Position numbers and translations under genes: made by a program
Shown: in pieces, positions 35,739 to 44,925 of the stretch
Position numbering within the stretch: position 1 is the first letter of the stretch
Layout: every line of letters starts with the position of its first letter
The notes under the pieces: generated by a model
What the model saw: only the letters and a program-made list of their open reading frames with translations
What the model was told of the DNA's origin: nothing
Database searches by the model: none
Origin: Nocardia gamkensis NBRC 108242
GTDB taxonomy: Bacteria > Actinomycetota > Actinomycetes > Mycobacteriales > Mycobacteriaceae
Reading direction: 5' to 3'
Length of the DNA stretch: 59,686 nt
Assembly (NCBI RefSeq): GCF_001612985.1
Contig: NZ_BDBM01000046.1
Span: 1 to 59,686 of the forward strand

Positions 35739-36296
35739 TCAATCCGCGTGCGGGGCTGTCGCGCGCGGGTGCAGTGCGTGCAGTACTTCGTCGCACCATT
35801 CGACGAACCCCGACTCCACGCGGATGCCCGCGCGCAGGACGAGGTACTGGTGCAGGGCCGTCCCGCCGAGCCGGTCGGGGGCGGGGAAGTCACGTTTCTC
35901 GATCTGCCGGTACAGCTCGAGTCGCTGGGCGTGCTGGTCGCGATGGCGGGCCACTTCGGCCCGCAACGCGGTGATGTCACCGTGGGCGGCGGCGCGGATC
36001 TTCACCGCGAGTTCGTTGCGCGGGGTACCGGAGTCGCTCGGTTCGGCGATCCAGCGCGCGAGTTCGGCGCGGCCGGCCTCGCTCACCGAGTACACCTTCT
36101 TGTCCGGCCTGCCCTCCTGGACCACCGACTCGCCGTCGATCCAGCCGGACTCCTCCATGCGTTTGAGGACGCGATAGATCTGCTGGTGGGTCGCGCTCCA
36201 GAAGTATCCGATGGACTTGTCGAAGCGCCGCGCCAACTCGTATCCCGAGCCGGCGCGCTCGGTCAGCGATACCAGCAACGCGTGCTCCAGTGCCAT
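35739..36296 (-). CDS. PadR-family regulator
   Basis: The 185-residue PadR-type protein has the N-terminal winged helix (MALEHALLVSLTERAGSGYE followed by FWSATHQQIYRVLKRMEESG) and the VYSVSEAGRAELARW wing. A C-terminal Vir_act_alpha_C-like dimerisation helix bundle follows. It lies upstream of fadH in one operon, so it probably senses a fatty-acid-related or phenolic ligand and represses the operon. A perfect 20-base palindrome lies 28 bases before its start. The divergent permease at 36416 may be under the same control. Confidence 0.9.
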   Translation of the reverse strand: MALEHALLVSLTERAGSGYELARRFDKSIGYFWSATHQQIYRVLKRMEESGWIDGESVVQEGRPDKKVYSVSEAGRAELARWIAEPSDSGTPRNELAVKIRAAAHGDITALRAEVARHRDQHAQRLELYRQIEKRDFPAPDRLGGTALHQYLVLRAGIRVESGFVEWCDEVLHALHPRATAPHAD

Positions 36297-36324
36297 GCGG
36301 TGAGAATAGCCGTGACATTCGGTA

Positions 36325-36344
36325 CTATGCAACTAAGTGCATAG
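36325..36344. promoter_or_regulatory. PadR operator palindrome
   Basis: CTATGCA-N6-TGCATAG is a perfect dyad between the divergent padR and permease genes. Confidence 0.75.
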
Positions 36345-36415
36345 CGGACTTCGGGGTCCCGGGCCGGAACTCGCTTCCACCGGACTCGAAGGGCCGCGCG
36401 CATTAAGCTGCGCGC

Positions 36416-37780
36416 ATGACCGAGGTGAACGCCCGGGCGACAGTCGGGCAGGCCGCCGGGCGCGGGCAGGTGGTGGCGTGGGGGCTGTGGGACTGGGGGT
36501 CTTCGGCATTCAACGCCGTGATCCTCACCTTCGTGTTCTCCGTCTATCTCACCGACAAGGTCGGCGACGACCTACCCGGCGGTGTCTCCGCCAGCGCGTG
36601 GCTGGGGTGGGCGCTGGGCAGCGCGGGCCTGGTCGTGGCGTTGACCGCGCCGGTCAGCGGACAGCGCTTCGACGCGTCCGCGAAACGCAAACGCTCCCTC
36701 GGTGCGCTGACCGCGCTGACCATCGCGGCGATGACGCTGATGTTCTTCGTGCACGACGACTATCGCGACTTGTGGCTCGGTCTGGCCTTACTGGCATTCG
36801 CGTCGGCCTGTTTCGAATTGGCGAACGTGCCGTACAACGCGATGCTGCGACAGGTGTCCACGCCCGCGACGGTCGGCCGGGTCTCCGGATTCGGCTGGGC
36901 GATGGGCTATTTCGGCGGCATCTTCCTGCTGCTCATCTGCTACTTCGGCTTCATCTCCGGCGAGGGCGACAACCGCGGGCTGCTCGGTATGCCCACCGAC
37001 GACGGACTCAACATCCGCCTGGTCGCCGTGCTGGCCGCCGTCTGGTTCGCCGCCTTCGCGCTGCCGGTTCTGTTCGCGGTCCCCGAACTGCCGCGCACCG
37101 ACGCCGATCCCGGTGCGGCGAGCGCCGGATTCCTCGGCTCGTACCGGGTGCTGTGGCGCGACCTGCGCGAGCTGTGGCGCACCGACCGGCGCACGGTCGG
37201 CTTCCTGGTGGCCAGCGCCGTGTTCCGGGACGGTCTCGCCGGAGTGTTCACCTTCGGGGCGGTGCTCGCCGTGCGGGTCTACGGCATCGCCGACTCGGAT
37301 GTGCTGCTGTTCGGCATAGCCGCCAATGTCGTTGCGGCGCTGGGCGCGATCGTCGCGGGCCGGTTCGACGACCGGGTCGGGCCGAAGATCGTCATCGTGG
37401 TGTCCCTGGCCGCCATGCTGGTGTGCGGGCTGGCCCTGGCCGTGGTGTCCGGGCCGCTGATGTTCTGGATCTTCGGCTTGCTGCTGACCGTTTTCGTAGG
37501 ACCAGCGCAGGCCGCGGCGCGCTCGTTCCTGACCCGCCTCGCACCGCCCGGCCGCGAAGGCCAGCTCTTCGGCTTGTACACGACCACCGGGCGCGCGGTG
37601 TCCTTCCTCGCGCCGAGCCTGTTCGGCTTGTTCGTCTGGCTGTTCGACGCCGACCGCGCGGGCATCGCGGGCCTGCTGGTCGTGCTGGCGGCAGGGCTCG
37701 CGGTGCTGCTGCCGGTGCGGCCGCCGGATCCGGTCGTAGCGCCGCGCGACGACGCCGAGGAGCCGCGGCTCGCCGAGTGA
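36416..37780 (+). CDS. UMF1/Atg22-type MFS permease
   Basis: The 454-residue membrane protein has about 12 transmembrane helices. The opening VAWGLWDWGSSAFNAVILTF is the UMF1 family signature, and later segments include FGWAMGYFGGIFLLLICYFG and LFGLYTTTGRAVSFLAPSLF. It resembles the Atg22-like exporters, some of which move amino acids, but the substrate is unknown here. It shares a 120-base divergent region with padR, so coregulation with fadH is plausible. Confidence 0.9.
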   Translation: MTEVNARATVGQAAGRGQVVAWGLWDWGSSAFNAVILTFVFSVYLTDKVGDDLPGGVSASAWLGWALGSAGLVVALTAPVSGQRFDASAKRKRSLGALTALTIAAMTLMFFVHDDYRDLWLGLALLAFASACFELANVPYNAMLRQVSTPATVGRVSGFGWAMGYFGGIFLLLICYFGFISGEGDNRGLLGMPTDDGLNIRLVAVLAAVWFAAFALPVLFAVPELPRTDADPGAASAGFLGSYRVLWRDLRELWRTDRRTVGFLVASAVFRDGLAGVFTFGAVLAVRVYGIADSDVLLFGIAANVVAALGAIVAGRFDDRVGPKIVIVVSLAAMLVCGLALAVVSGPLMFWIFGLLLTVFVGPAQAAARSFLTRLAPPGREGQLFGLYTTTGRAVSFLAPSLFGLFVWLFDADRAGIAGLLVVLAAGLAVLLPVRPPDPVVAPRDDAEEPRLAE

Positions 37781-37824
37781 GCGTGGCGGGCGAGTGAGAA
37801 GCGCGACGGCTGTCCGTCGCCGGA

Positions 37825-38445
37825 TCAGCGCCGCTTCGGAGGACGCCAACCGCCCATGCCGAGCGCGATCAACCGCATCTGCTGGACGGTGCGGTCGATG
37901 ATGGTCTGCTCGTCGCGCGGTGCGGCCGACACGTAGGCGGCGATCCCGTCGGTCACCGTGGTGACCATGAGGTCGGCGGCGATTTCCAGGTCGCGTGGCG
38001 TCCAGGAGTCGAGGGCGCGGATCCGGGAGAGGTCGGCGACCAGTTCGCGCACGATCAGCTGGATCTCCCGGGCGATGGCCGTGCGCAGCGCCGCGGACCC
38101 GCCGCGGCGCTCCCTGGTCAGGAAACCGAACAGCTCACGTTTCGGCCCAACCTGCGTGAACACGAAACGCACCGTGTCCGACAGGCTCGCATCCGCGTTG
38201 CGGCGGACTTCACGCAGCGCCAGCCGCAGCGCGGTGACGCCGTCGTCGACCAGGGTGGCGCCGAGGTCCTCCAGCGACGCGAAGTGCCGGTAGAACGCCG
38301 TGGGCACGATGCCCGCCGAGCGGGCGATCTCCCGCAGGCTGAGTGCGGCGAATCCGCGCTCGGCAGCCAGCGCGAGGGTGCCGTCCAGGAGTGCCTGCCT
38401 GGTCCGCTCCTTGCGTTCGCCTCGGGTAGCAGCCTGCTCATTCAT
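37825..38445 (-). CDS. TetR-family regulator of the FabR/DesT type
   Basis: The 206-residue protein has the HTH segment GFAALSLREIARSAGIVPTA followed by FYRHFASLEDLG, which is characteristic of FabR and DesT, the acyl-CoA-sensing regulators of unsaturated fatty acid synthesis. The C-terminal domain (DLMVTTVTDGIAAYVSAAP) also fits this group. It is divergent from the ferredoxin reductase/desaturase operon, with palindromes in the gap. By analogy it should adjust desaturase expression to the saturated/unsaturated acyl-CoA ratio. The start could also be ATG 38457 or 38472. Confidence 0.85.
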   Translation of the reverse strand: MNEQAATRGERKERTRQALLDGTLALAAERGFAALSLREIARSAGIVPTAFYRHFASLEDLGATLVDDGVTALRLALREVRRNADASLSDTVRFVFTQVGPKRELFGFLTRERRGGSAALRTAIAREIQLIVRELVADLSRIRALDSWTPRDLEIAADLMVTTVTDGIAAYVSAAPRDEQTIIDRTVQQMRLIALGMGGWRPPKRR

Positions 38446-38541
38446 CCCGGTGAGCATACATCCGTTCACCATTCGACCTATCCCTAAATGTAGTTCGAGT
38501 CACATGTTTCGCCGGTTGACACCTAGCCCCCATCATCCGTC

Positions 38542-38569
38542 ACACTAGTTTAGTGTACAGACGTGCACT
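38542..38569. promoter_or_regulatory. Overlapping operators of the desaturase operon
   Basis: ACACTA-GTT-TAGTGT (38542-38556) overlaps the 18-base near-palindrome AGTGTACAGACGTGCACT (38552-38569), which resembles FabR/DesT boxes. They lie about 47 bases before the reductase start. Confidence 0.6.
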
Positions 38570-38615
38570 GAAAATCGGTCGCACGTCGTCAGCCCGACAA
38601 GGCACGGAGTAACTA

Positions 38616-39734
38616 ATGGTGGATCTCATCAACCTGGTGCAGACCCTGACCTCGCCACACCCGCTGGATCGGTATCTGGAACTGGTCCGCCCCACCCTCA
38701 CGGTGCGGGACATGCGGGCCGAAATCACTCACGTGCGCCGCTCGGCGCCGGGTTCGGTCACGCTCACGCTGCGCCCGACCCGGCAGTGGAAGGGCCATGT
38801 CGCCGGACAGTACGTCCAGATCGGCGTGGTCATCGACGGTGTGCGGCACACGCGGTGCTATTCGCCGGTGAACCCGGAAGGCGGTCGGGATCGCACCATC
38901 CAGCTGACCGTCAAGGCGCATCCGGACGGCTTGGTGTCGCAGTACCTCTACCGCCACGCCACCCCCGGCATGGTGGTGGACCTGACCCCCGCCGACGGCG
39001 TGTTCCGGCTGCCCGAACCGCGACCGCAGCGCGTATTGCTGATCAGCGGCGGCAGCGGCATCACGCCGGTGCTGTCCATGCTGCGCACGCTCGCCGCGGA
39101 GGACCATCGGGGCGAGGTGGTGTTCCTGCACTACGCGAAGTCACCCGCGGTGCTGCCGCACCGAGCCGAACTGGACGCGATCGCGCAGCGGCACCCGAAC
39201 TTCCGCATCGAGCTGCGGTATCCGCATCGCACACCGGACCTGGCGCTGGTCGACCCCGACGCACCGTGGGTGGATGTGAACCAACCGAAGAACAGCGGAT
39301 ACTTCGGCTACGACGAACTCGAGCGCGTAGCGCCGTGGTTCGCCGACGCGCAGACCTATGTCTGCGGCCCGCAGTCGCTGATGGACGCGGTGCGCACGAT
39401 CTATCAGGCCGAGCAGCTGGAAGACCGGCTGCACACCGAGGAGTTCACCCTCTCGTTCGCCCCGGCCGACGCTGCGGACGCGCAGGGCACCGTGAGCTTC
39501 TCGGCCAGTGGCGTGAGCGCGCAGAACAACGGCGCCCCGCTGCTCGAACAGGCCGAATCCGCCGGGCTCAGCCCGGAGTACGGCTGCCGCATGGGGATCT
39601 GTTTCTCCTGCACCGCGGTGCGCCGCTCCGGCTGCACGCGCAATCTGCGCACCGGCGAGACCGACAGTGACCCCGACCAGCCGATCCAGCTGTGCATCAG
39701 CGCGCCGGTCGGCGACGTCGAGGTCGACATCTAA
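38616..39734 (+). CDS. Ferredoxin/ferredoxin reductase partner of the desaturase (Rv3230c type)
   Basis: The 372-residue protein carries electrons from NADPH to the desaturase. FAD binding is shown by RHTRCYSPVNPEG and NAD(P) binding by LLISGGSGITPVLSML. Later comes YVCGPQSLMDAV, and a C-terminal 2Fe-2S plant-type domain has CRMGICFSC plus a distant Cys (LCIS). This order, reductase then ferredoxin, matches Rv3230c, the known partner of DesA3. The next gene begins 20 bases after its stop. Confidence 0.93.
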   Translation: MVDLINLVQTLTSPHPLDRYLELVRPTLTVRDMRAEITHVRRSAPGSVTLTLRPTRQWKGHVAGQYVQIGVVIDGVRHTRCYSPVNPEGGRDRTIQLTVKAHPDGLVSQYLYRHATPGMVVDLTPADGVFRLPEPRPQRVLLISGGSGITPVLSMLRTLAAEDHRGEVVFLHYAKSPAVLPHRAELDAIAQRHPNFRIELRYPHRTPDLALVDPDAPWVDVNQPKNSGYFGYDELERVAPWFADAQTYVCGPQSLMDAVRTIYQAEQLEDRLHTEEFTLSFAPADAADAQGTVSFSASGVSAQNNGAPLLEQAESAGLSPEYGCRMGICFSCTAVRRSGCTRNLRTGETDSDPDQPIQLCISAPVGDVEVDI

Positions 39735-39754
39735 TCGAAGAAGGGGAACCGATC

Positions 39755-40903
39755 ATGACCATCCTGACCGAAACCGACAACGGACCGTTGGTCCTGAGCC
39801 CGGATCAGATCGAGGAACTCGGCCGCGAACTCGACGAGTTGCGCGCCGCGATCGTCGCCGACCTCGGCGAGCGCGACCGGGAATACCTGTACTCGATCAT
39901 CAAGGCCCAGCGCGGCTTCGAGATCGCCGGGCGCGGCCTGATGTATCTCGGCTTCCTTCCGCCGGTCTGGCTGGCCGCGGTGGCCGCGCTGAGTGTGTCG
40001 AAGATCCTGGACAACATGGAGATCGGCCACAACGTGATGCACGGCCAGTACGACTGGATGCGCGAGCCCGGCCTGAATTCCCGTGTGTTCGAGTGGGACA
40101 CGGTCTGCCCGGCCGACCAGTGGAAGCACTCGCACAACTACCTGCACCACACCTACACCAACATCCACAACAAGGACCGCGACATCGGCTACTCCATCCT
40201 GCGCATGGACGAGGCCCAGGAGTGGAACGCGCTGCGGCTCGGGCAGCCGCTGTACGCCTTCGTGCTCATGATGCTGTTCGAGTGGGGTGTGATGGGCCAC
40301 GACCTCGAGGTCGAGAACATCCTGGCGGGCAAGAAGAAGTGGCCGGAGGTCAAGAAGCTGCTCCTCGGCCAGTGGCGCAAGGCGGGCAAGCAGGTGCTCA
40401 AGGACTACCTGGTGTTCCCCGCCCTGACCGGGCCGCTGTTCTTCCACACGCTGGCCGGTAACGTCACCGCCAATCTGGTGCGCAACGTGTGGGCCTTCGC
40501 CATCATCTTCTGTGGTCACTTCCCGACCGGCGTACAGACGTTCACCGAGGAGGAGACCGCGGACGAGACCCGCGGCGAGTGGTACATCCGGCAGATGCTC
40601 GGCTCGGCCAACATCAGCGGCAGCAAACTGTTCCACCTCATGTCCGGCAATTTGTCGCACCAGATCGAACACCACCTGTTCCCGGACCTGCCCGCGAGCC
40701 GTTATCCGGAGATGGCGCCGATTGTGCGCGCATTGTGCGAGAAGTACGGTTTGCCCTACAACACCGGCCCGCTCGGTAAGCAGATCGGCTCGGTGTGGAA
40801 GAAGATTTTCAAGCTCGCACTGCCGCCGCGCTGGGTCGAGAGCGAGCCGTCTCCCGGTGTTATCGTGATGCGACAGCGGCAGGCGAGCGAAGCGGGCGTG
40901 TGA
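39755..40903 (+). CDS. desA3: Membrane acyl-CoA delta-9 desaturase (DesA3 type)
   Basis: The 382-residue integral membrane di-iron enzyme converts stearoyl-CoA to oleoyl-CoA in mycobacteria. The three His boxes are HNVMH (92-96), HSHNYLHH (125-132) and HQIEHH (from 302). Hydrophobic segments lie at about 58-82 and 235-260. Electrons come from the preceding reductase. AAGGGGAA precedes the ATG. A small coupled gene follows at once. The family assignment is firm; the exact chain-length preference is not visible. Confidence 0.95.
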   Translation: MTILTETDNGPLVLSPDQIEELGRELDELRAAIVADLGERDREYLYSIIKAQRGFEIAGRGLMYLGFLPPVWLAAVAALSVSKILDNMEIGHNVMHGQYDWMREPGLNSRVFEWDTVCPADQWKHSHNYLHHTYTNIHNKDRDIGYSILRMDEAQEWNALRLGQPLYAFVLMMLFEWGVMGHDLEVENILAGKKKWPEVKKLLLGQWRKAGKQVLKDYLVFPALTGPLFFHTLAGNVTANLVRNVWAFAIIFCGHFPTGVQTFTEEETADETRGEWYIRQMLGSANISGSKLFHLMSGNLSHQIEHHLFPDLPASRYPEMAPIVRALCEKYGLPYNTGPLGKQIGSVWKKIFKLALPPRWVESEPSPGVIVMRQRQASEAGV

Positions 40904-41221
40904 ATGATCGGGAAATTCGAAAGCAACAAAGATCTCATTCAGGAATTGACCTCCTCCGGCGCCAAGCATGTCGGCAATATCGCCGGCATCATCACGGGCA
41001 CCGTCGCCGAGGTCACCCGGGAGATCGGTGAGTGGATCACCGACACGATCGAGATGCGGGAGGCGGCGGCCGCGGCTCGCCGGGACGCCGCCGCGCAGCG
41101 CGACCTCGATACCGATCTCGGCGACGAGGCCGATGTCCCGGTCGAGGAGCCGCCGGTCAGCCGGACGGAAGAGTTCCTCGACGCCGAAGTCGTCGAACCC
41201 GGAGTCGACGAGCCGCGCTGA
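40904..41221 (+). CDS. Small unknown protein coupled to the desaturase gene
   Basis: The ATG follows the desaturase stop with no gap, so it is probably translationally coupled. The 105-residue product has an N-terminal amphipathic/hydrophobic stretch (KHVGNIAGIITGTVAEVTRE) and a helical, acidic, disordered C-terminus (DLGDEADVPVEEPPVSRTEE). It may sit at the membrane near the desaturase. No family is recognised. Its stop abuts the stop of the convergent DUF4254 gene. Confidence 0.75.
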   Translation: MIGKFESNKDLIQELTSSGAKHVGNIAGIITGTVAEVTREIGEWITDTIEMREAAAAARRDAAAQRDLDTDLGDEADVPVEEPPVSRTEEFLDAEVVEPGVDEPR

Positions 41222-41752
41222 TCACCACACCGGCAGCCGGCGCCGGTGCTGGGTGACGTCGGTGATCAGATCCTGGTAGCCGTCGATCAGTTCGGCCAGC
41301 CTCGTCCACCGCAGGTGGGCTTCCCCGTCCACCTGCGCCGGATGCGGCCCGGTCGTGATCTCGTCGCCCAAAGTGTGACGAGCCGCAACCCATTTCGCCG
41401 CGATTCGATCGATCACCGCCCCGAGTGTCTCGGTATGCAGGGAGGCGCCCTCCCGGTGCTGCACGTTGGCGGCGACCCAGGCGTCGATTCGTCCGATCCA
41501 TTCGGCGCGGCAGCCGTCGATGTCCTCCAGCTGTCTGCTGCATGCCGCGACGTGCGCGCTGGAGGCCCCCGGCGCGTGTGCTCGCTCGAGCGCCGGCTGC
41601 CGTCGTTCGTGGCAGTCGACGAGCATGCGCGCGGCGTGCAGCACGCTGTGCCTGTGCTGGTTCTCGCCGGCTTCGCGGATCGCGCGAAGCAGTGCGGCGG
41701 CCGGTGGCAGCTCCTCGGCTCCGAGGCCGCGCTGAGCGTATTCGGTGGGCAT
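41222..41752 (-). CDS. DUF4254 protein
   Basis: The 176-residue, mainly helical protein matches DUF4254 in its pattern of AAALLRAIREAGENQHRHSV, an ARMLVDCHERR helix, and a C-terminal RWTRLAELIDGYQDLITDV. Family members occur in mycolata and often near glycosyltransferases, but no function is established. ATG 41752 has GGAGG eight bases upstream. It is convergent with the desaturase operon with no spacer. Confidence 0.8.
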   Translation of the reverse strand: MPTEYAQRGLGAEELPPAAALLRAIREAGENQHRHSVLHAARMLVDCHERRQPALERAHAPGASSAHVAACSRQLEDIDGCRAEWIGRIDAWVAANVQHREGASLHTETLGAVIDRIAAKWVAARHTLGDEITTGPHPAQVDGEAHLRWTRLAELIDGYQDLITDVTQHRRRLPVW

Positions 41753-42141
41753 GGCATACCTCCGGCGACGCGGCGAATCTTGGATGCGCCAGGGCCGAGG
41801 GGGATTTCGGGGAGGGGCGCCCCTCGGCTCCGGCGCAGTCCCGCATCCGGATGTCGTCCCACGGTCCACCAGCACGGCAGAGAAACCGGGAAATCCGCGA
41901 CGATGCGAGAGAAGACGTCCGAGTAATCGGGACACTTTCAGGAAAGCGCGATAGCCGAAGCCACGCAATACTCTGGTGTACGAATCCGAGAGCTGCCGGG
42001 AAATCGTTATGTTCCGTTACGGATCGGTCAACCGGCTCTGCGCAGGGGTTGTGCGCTCTCGAATTGTTCGAGCGCATGCGCAGCAACCCGATTCGACCCG
42101 AGCGCTGCGCATCCGCGTCCGATCGGCTAACCTCGGTCTTC
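41753..42141. other. Intergenic stretch
   Basis: About 390 bases lie between divergent genes. They must hold both promoters. No reliable ORF or clear operator is visible. Confidence 0.4.
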
Positions 42142-42462
42142 GTGCCCGCCTACGTGTCATCGCCCGAGTTGACATTCGGCTTCATGTTCGCACTGGAAGA
42201 CCCTGAGCGAATCGCCGAGGTCGTGCGCAATCTGATCGTCCGCAAGACCGTCTCGGTCTTCCGTCTGGCCCGGCTGTCCGATGACGACGGCCCGCCGGAG
42301 CGCTACGTGGTCAACTGGGCGGTCATCCCGCAGATCTCGATCACCACCAGCGCCCCGGATCACGAGGAACTGCGCGCCAACCGCACCATGTTGGTCAACG
42401 CCTTCCTCAGCGAGGACGGCGAGGTCAGCTTGTATTCGGCGCAGTCGAACGGACCTGCCTGA
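42142..42462 (+). CDS. Conserved hypothetical protein
   Basis: The product has about 106 residues from GTG 42142, which has no ribosome binding site but lies a few bases after TAACCT, so the mRNA may be leaderless. The protein has an alpha/beta character (FGFMFALEDPERIAEVVRNL, then VSVFRLARLSDD, RYVVNWAVIPQISITTSA). There is no signal peptide. Codon use is clearly coding-like in this frame. No family is recognised. Confidence 0.6.
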   Translation: MPAYVSSPELTFGFMFALEDPERIAEVVRNLIVRKTVSVFRLARLSDDDGPPERYVVNWAVIPQISITTSAPDHEELRANRTMLVNAFLSEDGEVSLYSAQSNGPA

Positions 42463-42505
42463 CCAGGCCGTCCCGGCCGGTACGCACCCGGGACGGCCCG
42501 CTCGA

Positions 42506-43744
42506 TCAGCCCACCGGGATCGGTGCGTCGAGCCGTCCGGAACGGGCGAGCGCGAACAACGCCGCCGCCGCGACCGTGCCGACGGCGACCAGCGCCGCCC
42601 ACGCCAGTGCGCTCAGACCGGCCTCGCGCGTGGCATCCAGCAGCGTTCCGATGCCCAGATTCCCGAGCAGGATGCCGACGCCGACGATCGTGTTGTAGAG
42701 GCCGTAGTGCGTCGCCACCAGGCGGTTGCCCGACAGTGCGACCACCGTGTCCATCTCGAACGGAAAGACCGCTGCCGCACCGATTCCCAGGACGACGGCG
42801 GTCAGCAGCAGCGCGCCGATCGCAGGCCACACACCCGAGCCGGTGCCCGGGATCGCCACCAGCGGTATGAACGCGAACGCGAGAATCGCCATACCCAGTG
42901 CCAGGCTGTGCGCGCGGCCCCAGCGCTGCCCGAACCAGCGGGTGATGCGCAGCTGCCCGGCGATAGCGATCAACCCGGACAGCACGAACACCGCGGTCAT
43001 CAGCGCGGTCGCCGAGTCGCCCGCGATCCGTGCCGCGTGCACGGGCAACGCCAGGTAGACCTGGAAGGCCAGCACCGAGGAACTGATCATCGCCGAGGCG
43101 AACAGCAGGAACGGGCGGTTGGCCAGTACGACGCGCCAATCATCCAGCACAGAGGTGGTTTTCGGTGCGGCCGTGTGCTGCGGGAGCGCGCGTAACTGGG
43201 CCAGCGTCAGCGCGCCGAACACCACCGCGGCGCCCGTGGCGGTCGCGCGGAAGTCGACGGCCAACAGCGCGAGCCCGACGATCGGGCCGAGCAATATGCC
43301 CGCCTGATAGAAGACGTTGAACACGGCGAACGCCTCCACCCGGCGCGACCCCGAGTCCACCGCCAGATACGCGCGGACCGCGGGATTGAACAGCGCGCCC
43401 GCGAAACCGGTCGCGGCCGACGCGACCAGCAGCGCCGGGAGCGTATCCGCGACCGCCAGCAGCGCGAAACCGCCTGTGCGCAGCAGACATCCGGTCACGA
43501 TCAGCGGTTTGTAGCCGAGTCGATCGGCCAGGGTGCCGCCGAGCAGGAACATGCCCTGCTGGGCGAAGTTCCGGATGCCGAGGACCAGCCCGACCGCCCA
43601 CGCGGCCAGCCCGAGCGGGCCTGCCAGGTAACCCGCCAGGTAGGGCATCAGCATGTAGAACCCGGTGTTGATGGCGAACTGATTGACCATCAGCATGCGG
43701 CTGGGGCGGTTGAAGCCGCGGAAGGTGGCGATCAGCTCGGTCAT
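42506..43744 (-). CDS. MFS transporter
   Basis: The 412-residue permease has 12 predicted helices. The cytoplasmic loop after helix 2 reads GGTLADRLGYKPL, which is the MFS motif A (GxxxDRxGxR/K). Its start overlaps the stop of the PLP enzyme gene by 4 bases (ATGA), so the two are one translational unit. In M. tuberculosis a similar pairing, cysK2 (Rv0848) with the MFS gene Rv0849, belongs to a copper-responsive regulon. The pair here may export a product of the PLP enzyme. Confidence 0.9.
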   Translation of the reverse strand: MTELIATFRGFNRPSRMLMVNQFAINTGFYMLMPYLAGYLAGPLGLAAWAVGLVLGIRNFAQQGMFLLGGTLADRLGYKPLIVTGCLLRTGGFALLAVADTLPALLVASAATGFAGALFNPAVRAYLAVDSGSRRVEAFAVFNVFYQAGILLGPIVGLALLAVDFRATATGAAVVFGALTLAQLRALPQHTAAPKTTSVLDDWRVVLANRPFLLFASAMISSSVLAFQVYLALPVHAARIAGDSATALMTAVFVLSGLIAIAGQLRITRWFGQRWGRAHSLALGMAILAFAFIPLVAIPGTGSGVWPAIGALLLTAVVLGIGAAAVFPFEMDTVVALSGNRLVATHYGLYNTIVGVGILLGNLGIGTLLDATREAGLSALAWAALVAVGTVAAAALFALARSGRLDAPIPVG

Positions 43745-44925
43745 CGCGTCCGCTCCGCGTCGGCGCCACCGCGGGGATCGACGACCGTCGTGCAGCGCGT
43801 CCACGAGTCGACGACGGCGTCGGCCGGGTGCGTGATGCGCAGGGGTGCGGCGGGCGGCGTGACGCCGAGCAAGCCGTGCGCACGGCAGTACTCGTCGTTG
43901 TAGACGGTGTCGAAATAGCGCAGCGGGCCGTCGGGGAAGATCGCGGCGATCCGTGTGGCCGGATCGCTGGTGCGGGCCAGCCAACCGGCGACCAAGGTAA
44001 CGGCGCCGACGCTCCAGCCGCCGCTGGCGTGGTGTGTCGCGGCGAGCCTGCGGCAGGCCCACACCGCTTCCGCGGGCGCGACCCAGTGAACCTCGTCGAA
44101 CGCCGGATAGTCGACGTTGCCCGGATGAATACTCGACCCCAGCCCGCGCATCAGCCGCCGCCCCGCGGGCTGGCCGAAGATCGTGGACGCCACGGCGTCG
44201 ACGCCGACCAAACGCAGGTGCGGGAAGTATCGGCGCAGCGTGCGCGCGATTCCGGCGGAATGGCCGCCCGTGCCGACCGAGCAGACCAGGACATCGATCC
44301 GGCCCAGCTGGGCCACCAGTTCGAGCGCCAGGGTTTCGTAGGCGTCGCGATTGTCGGGATTGCGATACTGGTCGGGGCACCACGCCCGGGGGTCCCGGGC
44401 CAGCAGTTCGGCGACGCGGTCGCGGCGCGCCTGCTGCCAGCCGCCGGTCGGGTGCGGCTCGGCGACCAGTTCTATCCGGGCACCGTAGGCCGCGAGCATG
44501 CGGTGCATGAGTGGTTCCAGGCCGGGGTCGGTGACCAGTGTGACCGGGTGGTGGTACACCATGCCCGCCAACGCGAGGCCCAGACCGAGCGTGCCGCTGG
44601 TCGATTCGATGATCGGCGCGCCCGGTGCGAGGTCGCCGCGCGCGATGGCGCGCTCGACCATGTGCAGCGCGGGCCGGTCCTTCATCCCGCCGGGATTGGC
44701 GCCTTCGAGCTTGGCCCAGAAGCCGCGGCCCTCCGGTGGCGTGGTGTCGCCCAGCGGTTCGGTGATCCAGAGGACCGGCGTGTTGCCCACCATGGTGTCC
44801 GGACGCGGACAGCGCTGGGCGGTGGTCAGGAGACTCGCCGGGCTCGCGAGCGGTGTCGAGGGACGCGTCCGCGGCTCGCGCGGAGCGGGATCGGGCACGG
44901 CCGGGTTCTGCAGCGCAGAAGTCAT
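43741..44925 (-). CDS. Cysteine-synthase-like PLP enzyme
   Basis: The 394-residue fold-type II PLP enzyme has the lysine motif NPGGMKDR (K82). This is one residue shorter than the usual NPGGSVKDR of cysteine synthases, and the substrate loop reads STSGTLGLGLA. The phosphate-binding Gly loop is GTGGHSAG. These changes suggest a different donor or acceptor from O-acetylserine plus sulfide. It is coupled to an MFS gene and has an LpqS-like small gene upstream, a layout like M. tuberculosis lpqS-cysK2-Rv0849. The start at ATG 44925 lacks a strong ribosome binding site. Confidence 0.85.
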   Translation of the reverse strand: MTSALQNPAVPDPAPREPRTRPSTPLASPASLLTTAQRCPRPDTMVGNTPVLWITEPLGDTTPPEGRGFWAKLEGANPGGMKDRPALHMVERAIARGDLAPGAPIIESTSGTLGLGLALAGMVYHHPVTLVTDPGLEPLMHRMLAAYGARIELVAEPHPTGGWQQARRDRVAELLARDPRAWCPDQYRNPDNRDAYETLALELVAQLGRIDVLVCSVGTGGHSAGIARTLRRYFPHLRLVGVDAVASTIFGQPAGRRLMRGLGSSIHPGNVDYPAFDEVHWVAPAEAVWACRRLAATHHASGGWSVGAVTLVAGWLARTSDPATRIAAIFPDGPLRYFDTVYNDEYCRAHGLLGVTPPAAPLRITHPADAVVDSWTRCTTVVDPRGGADAERTR

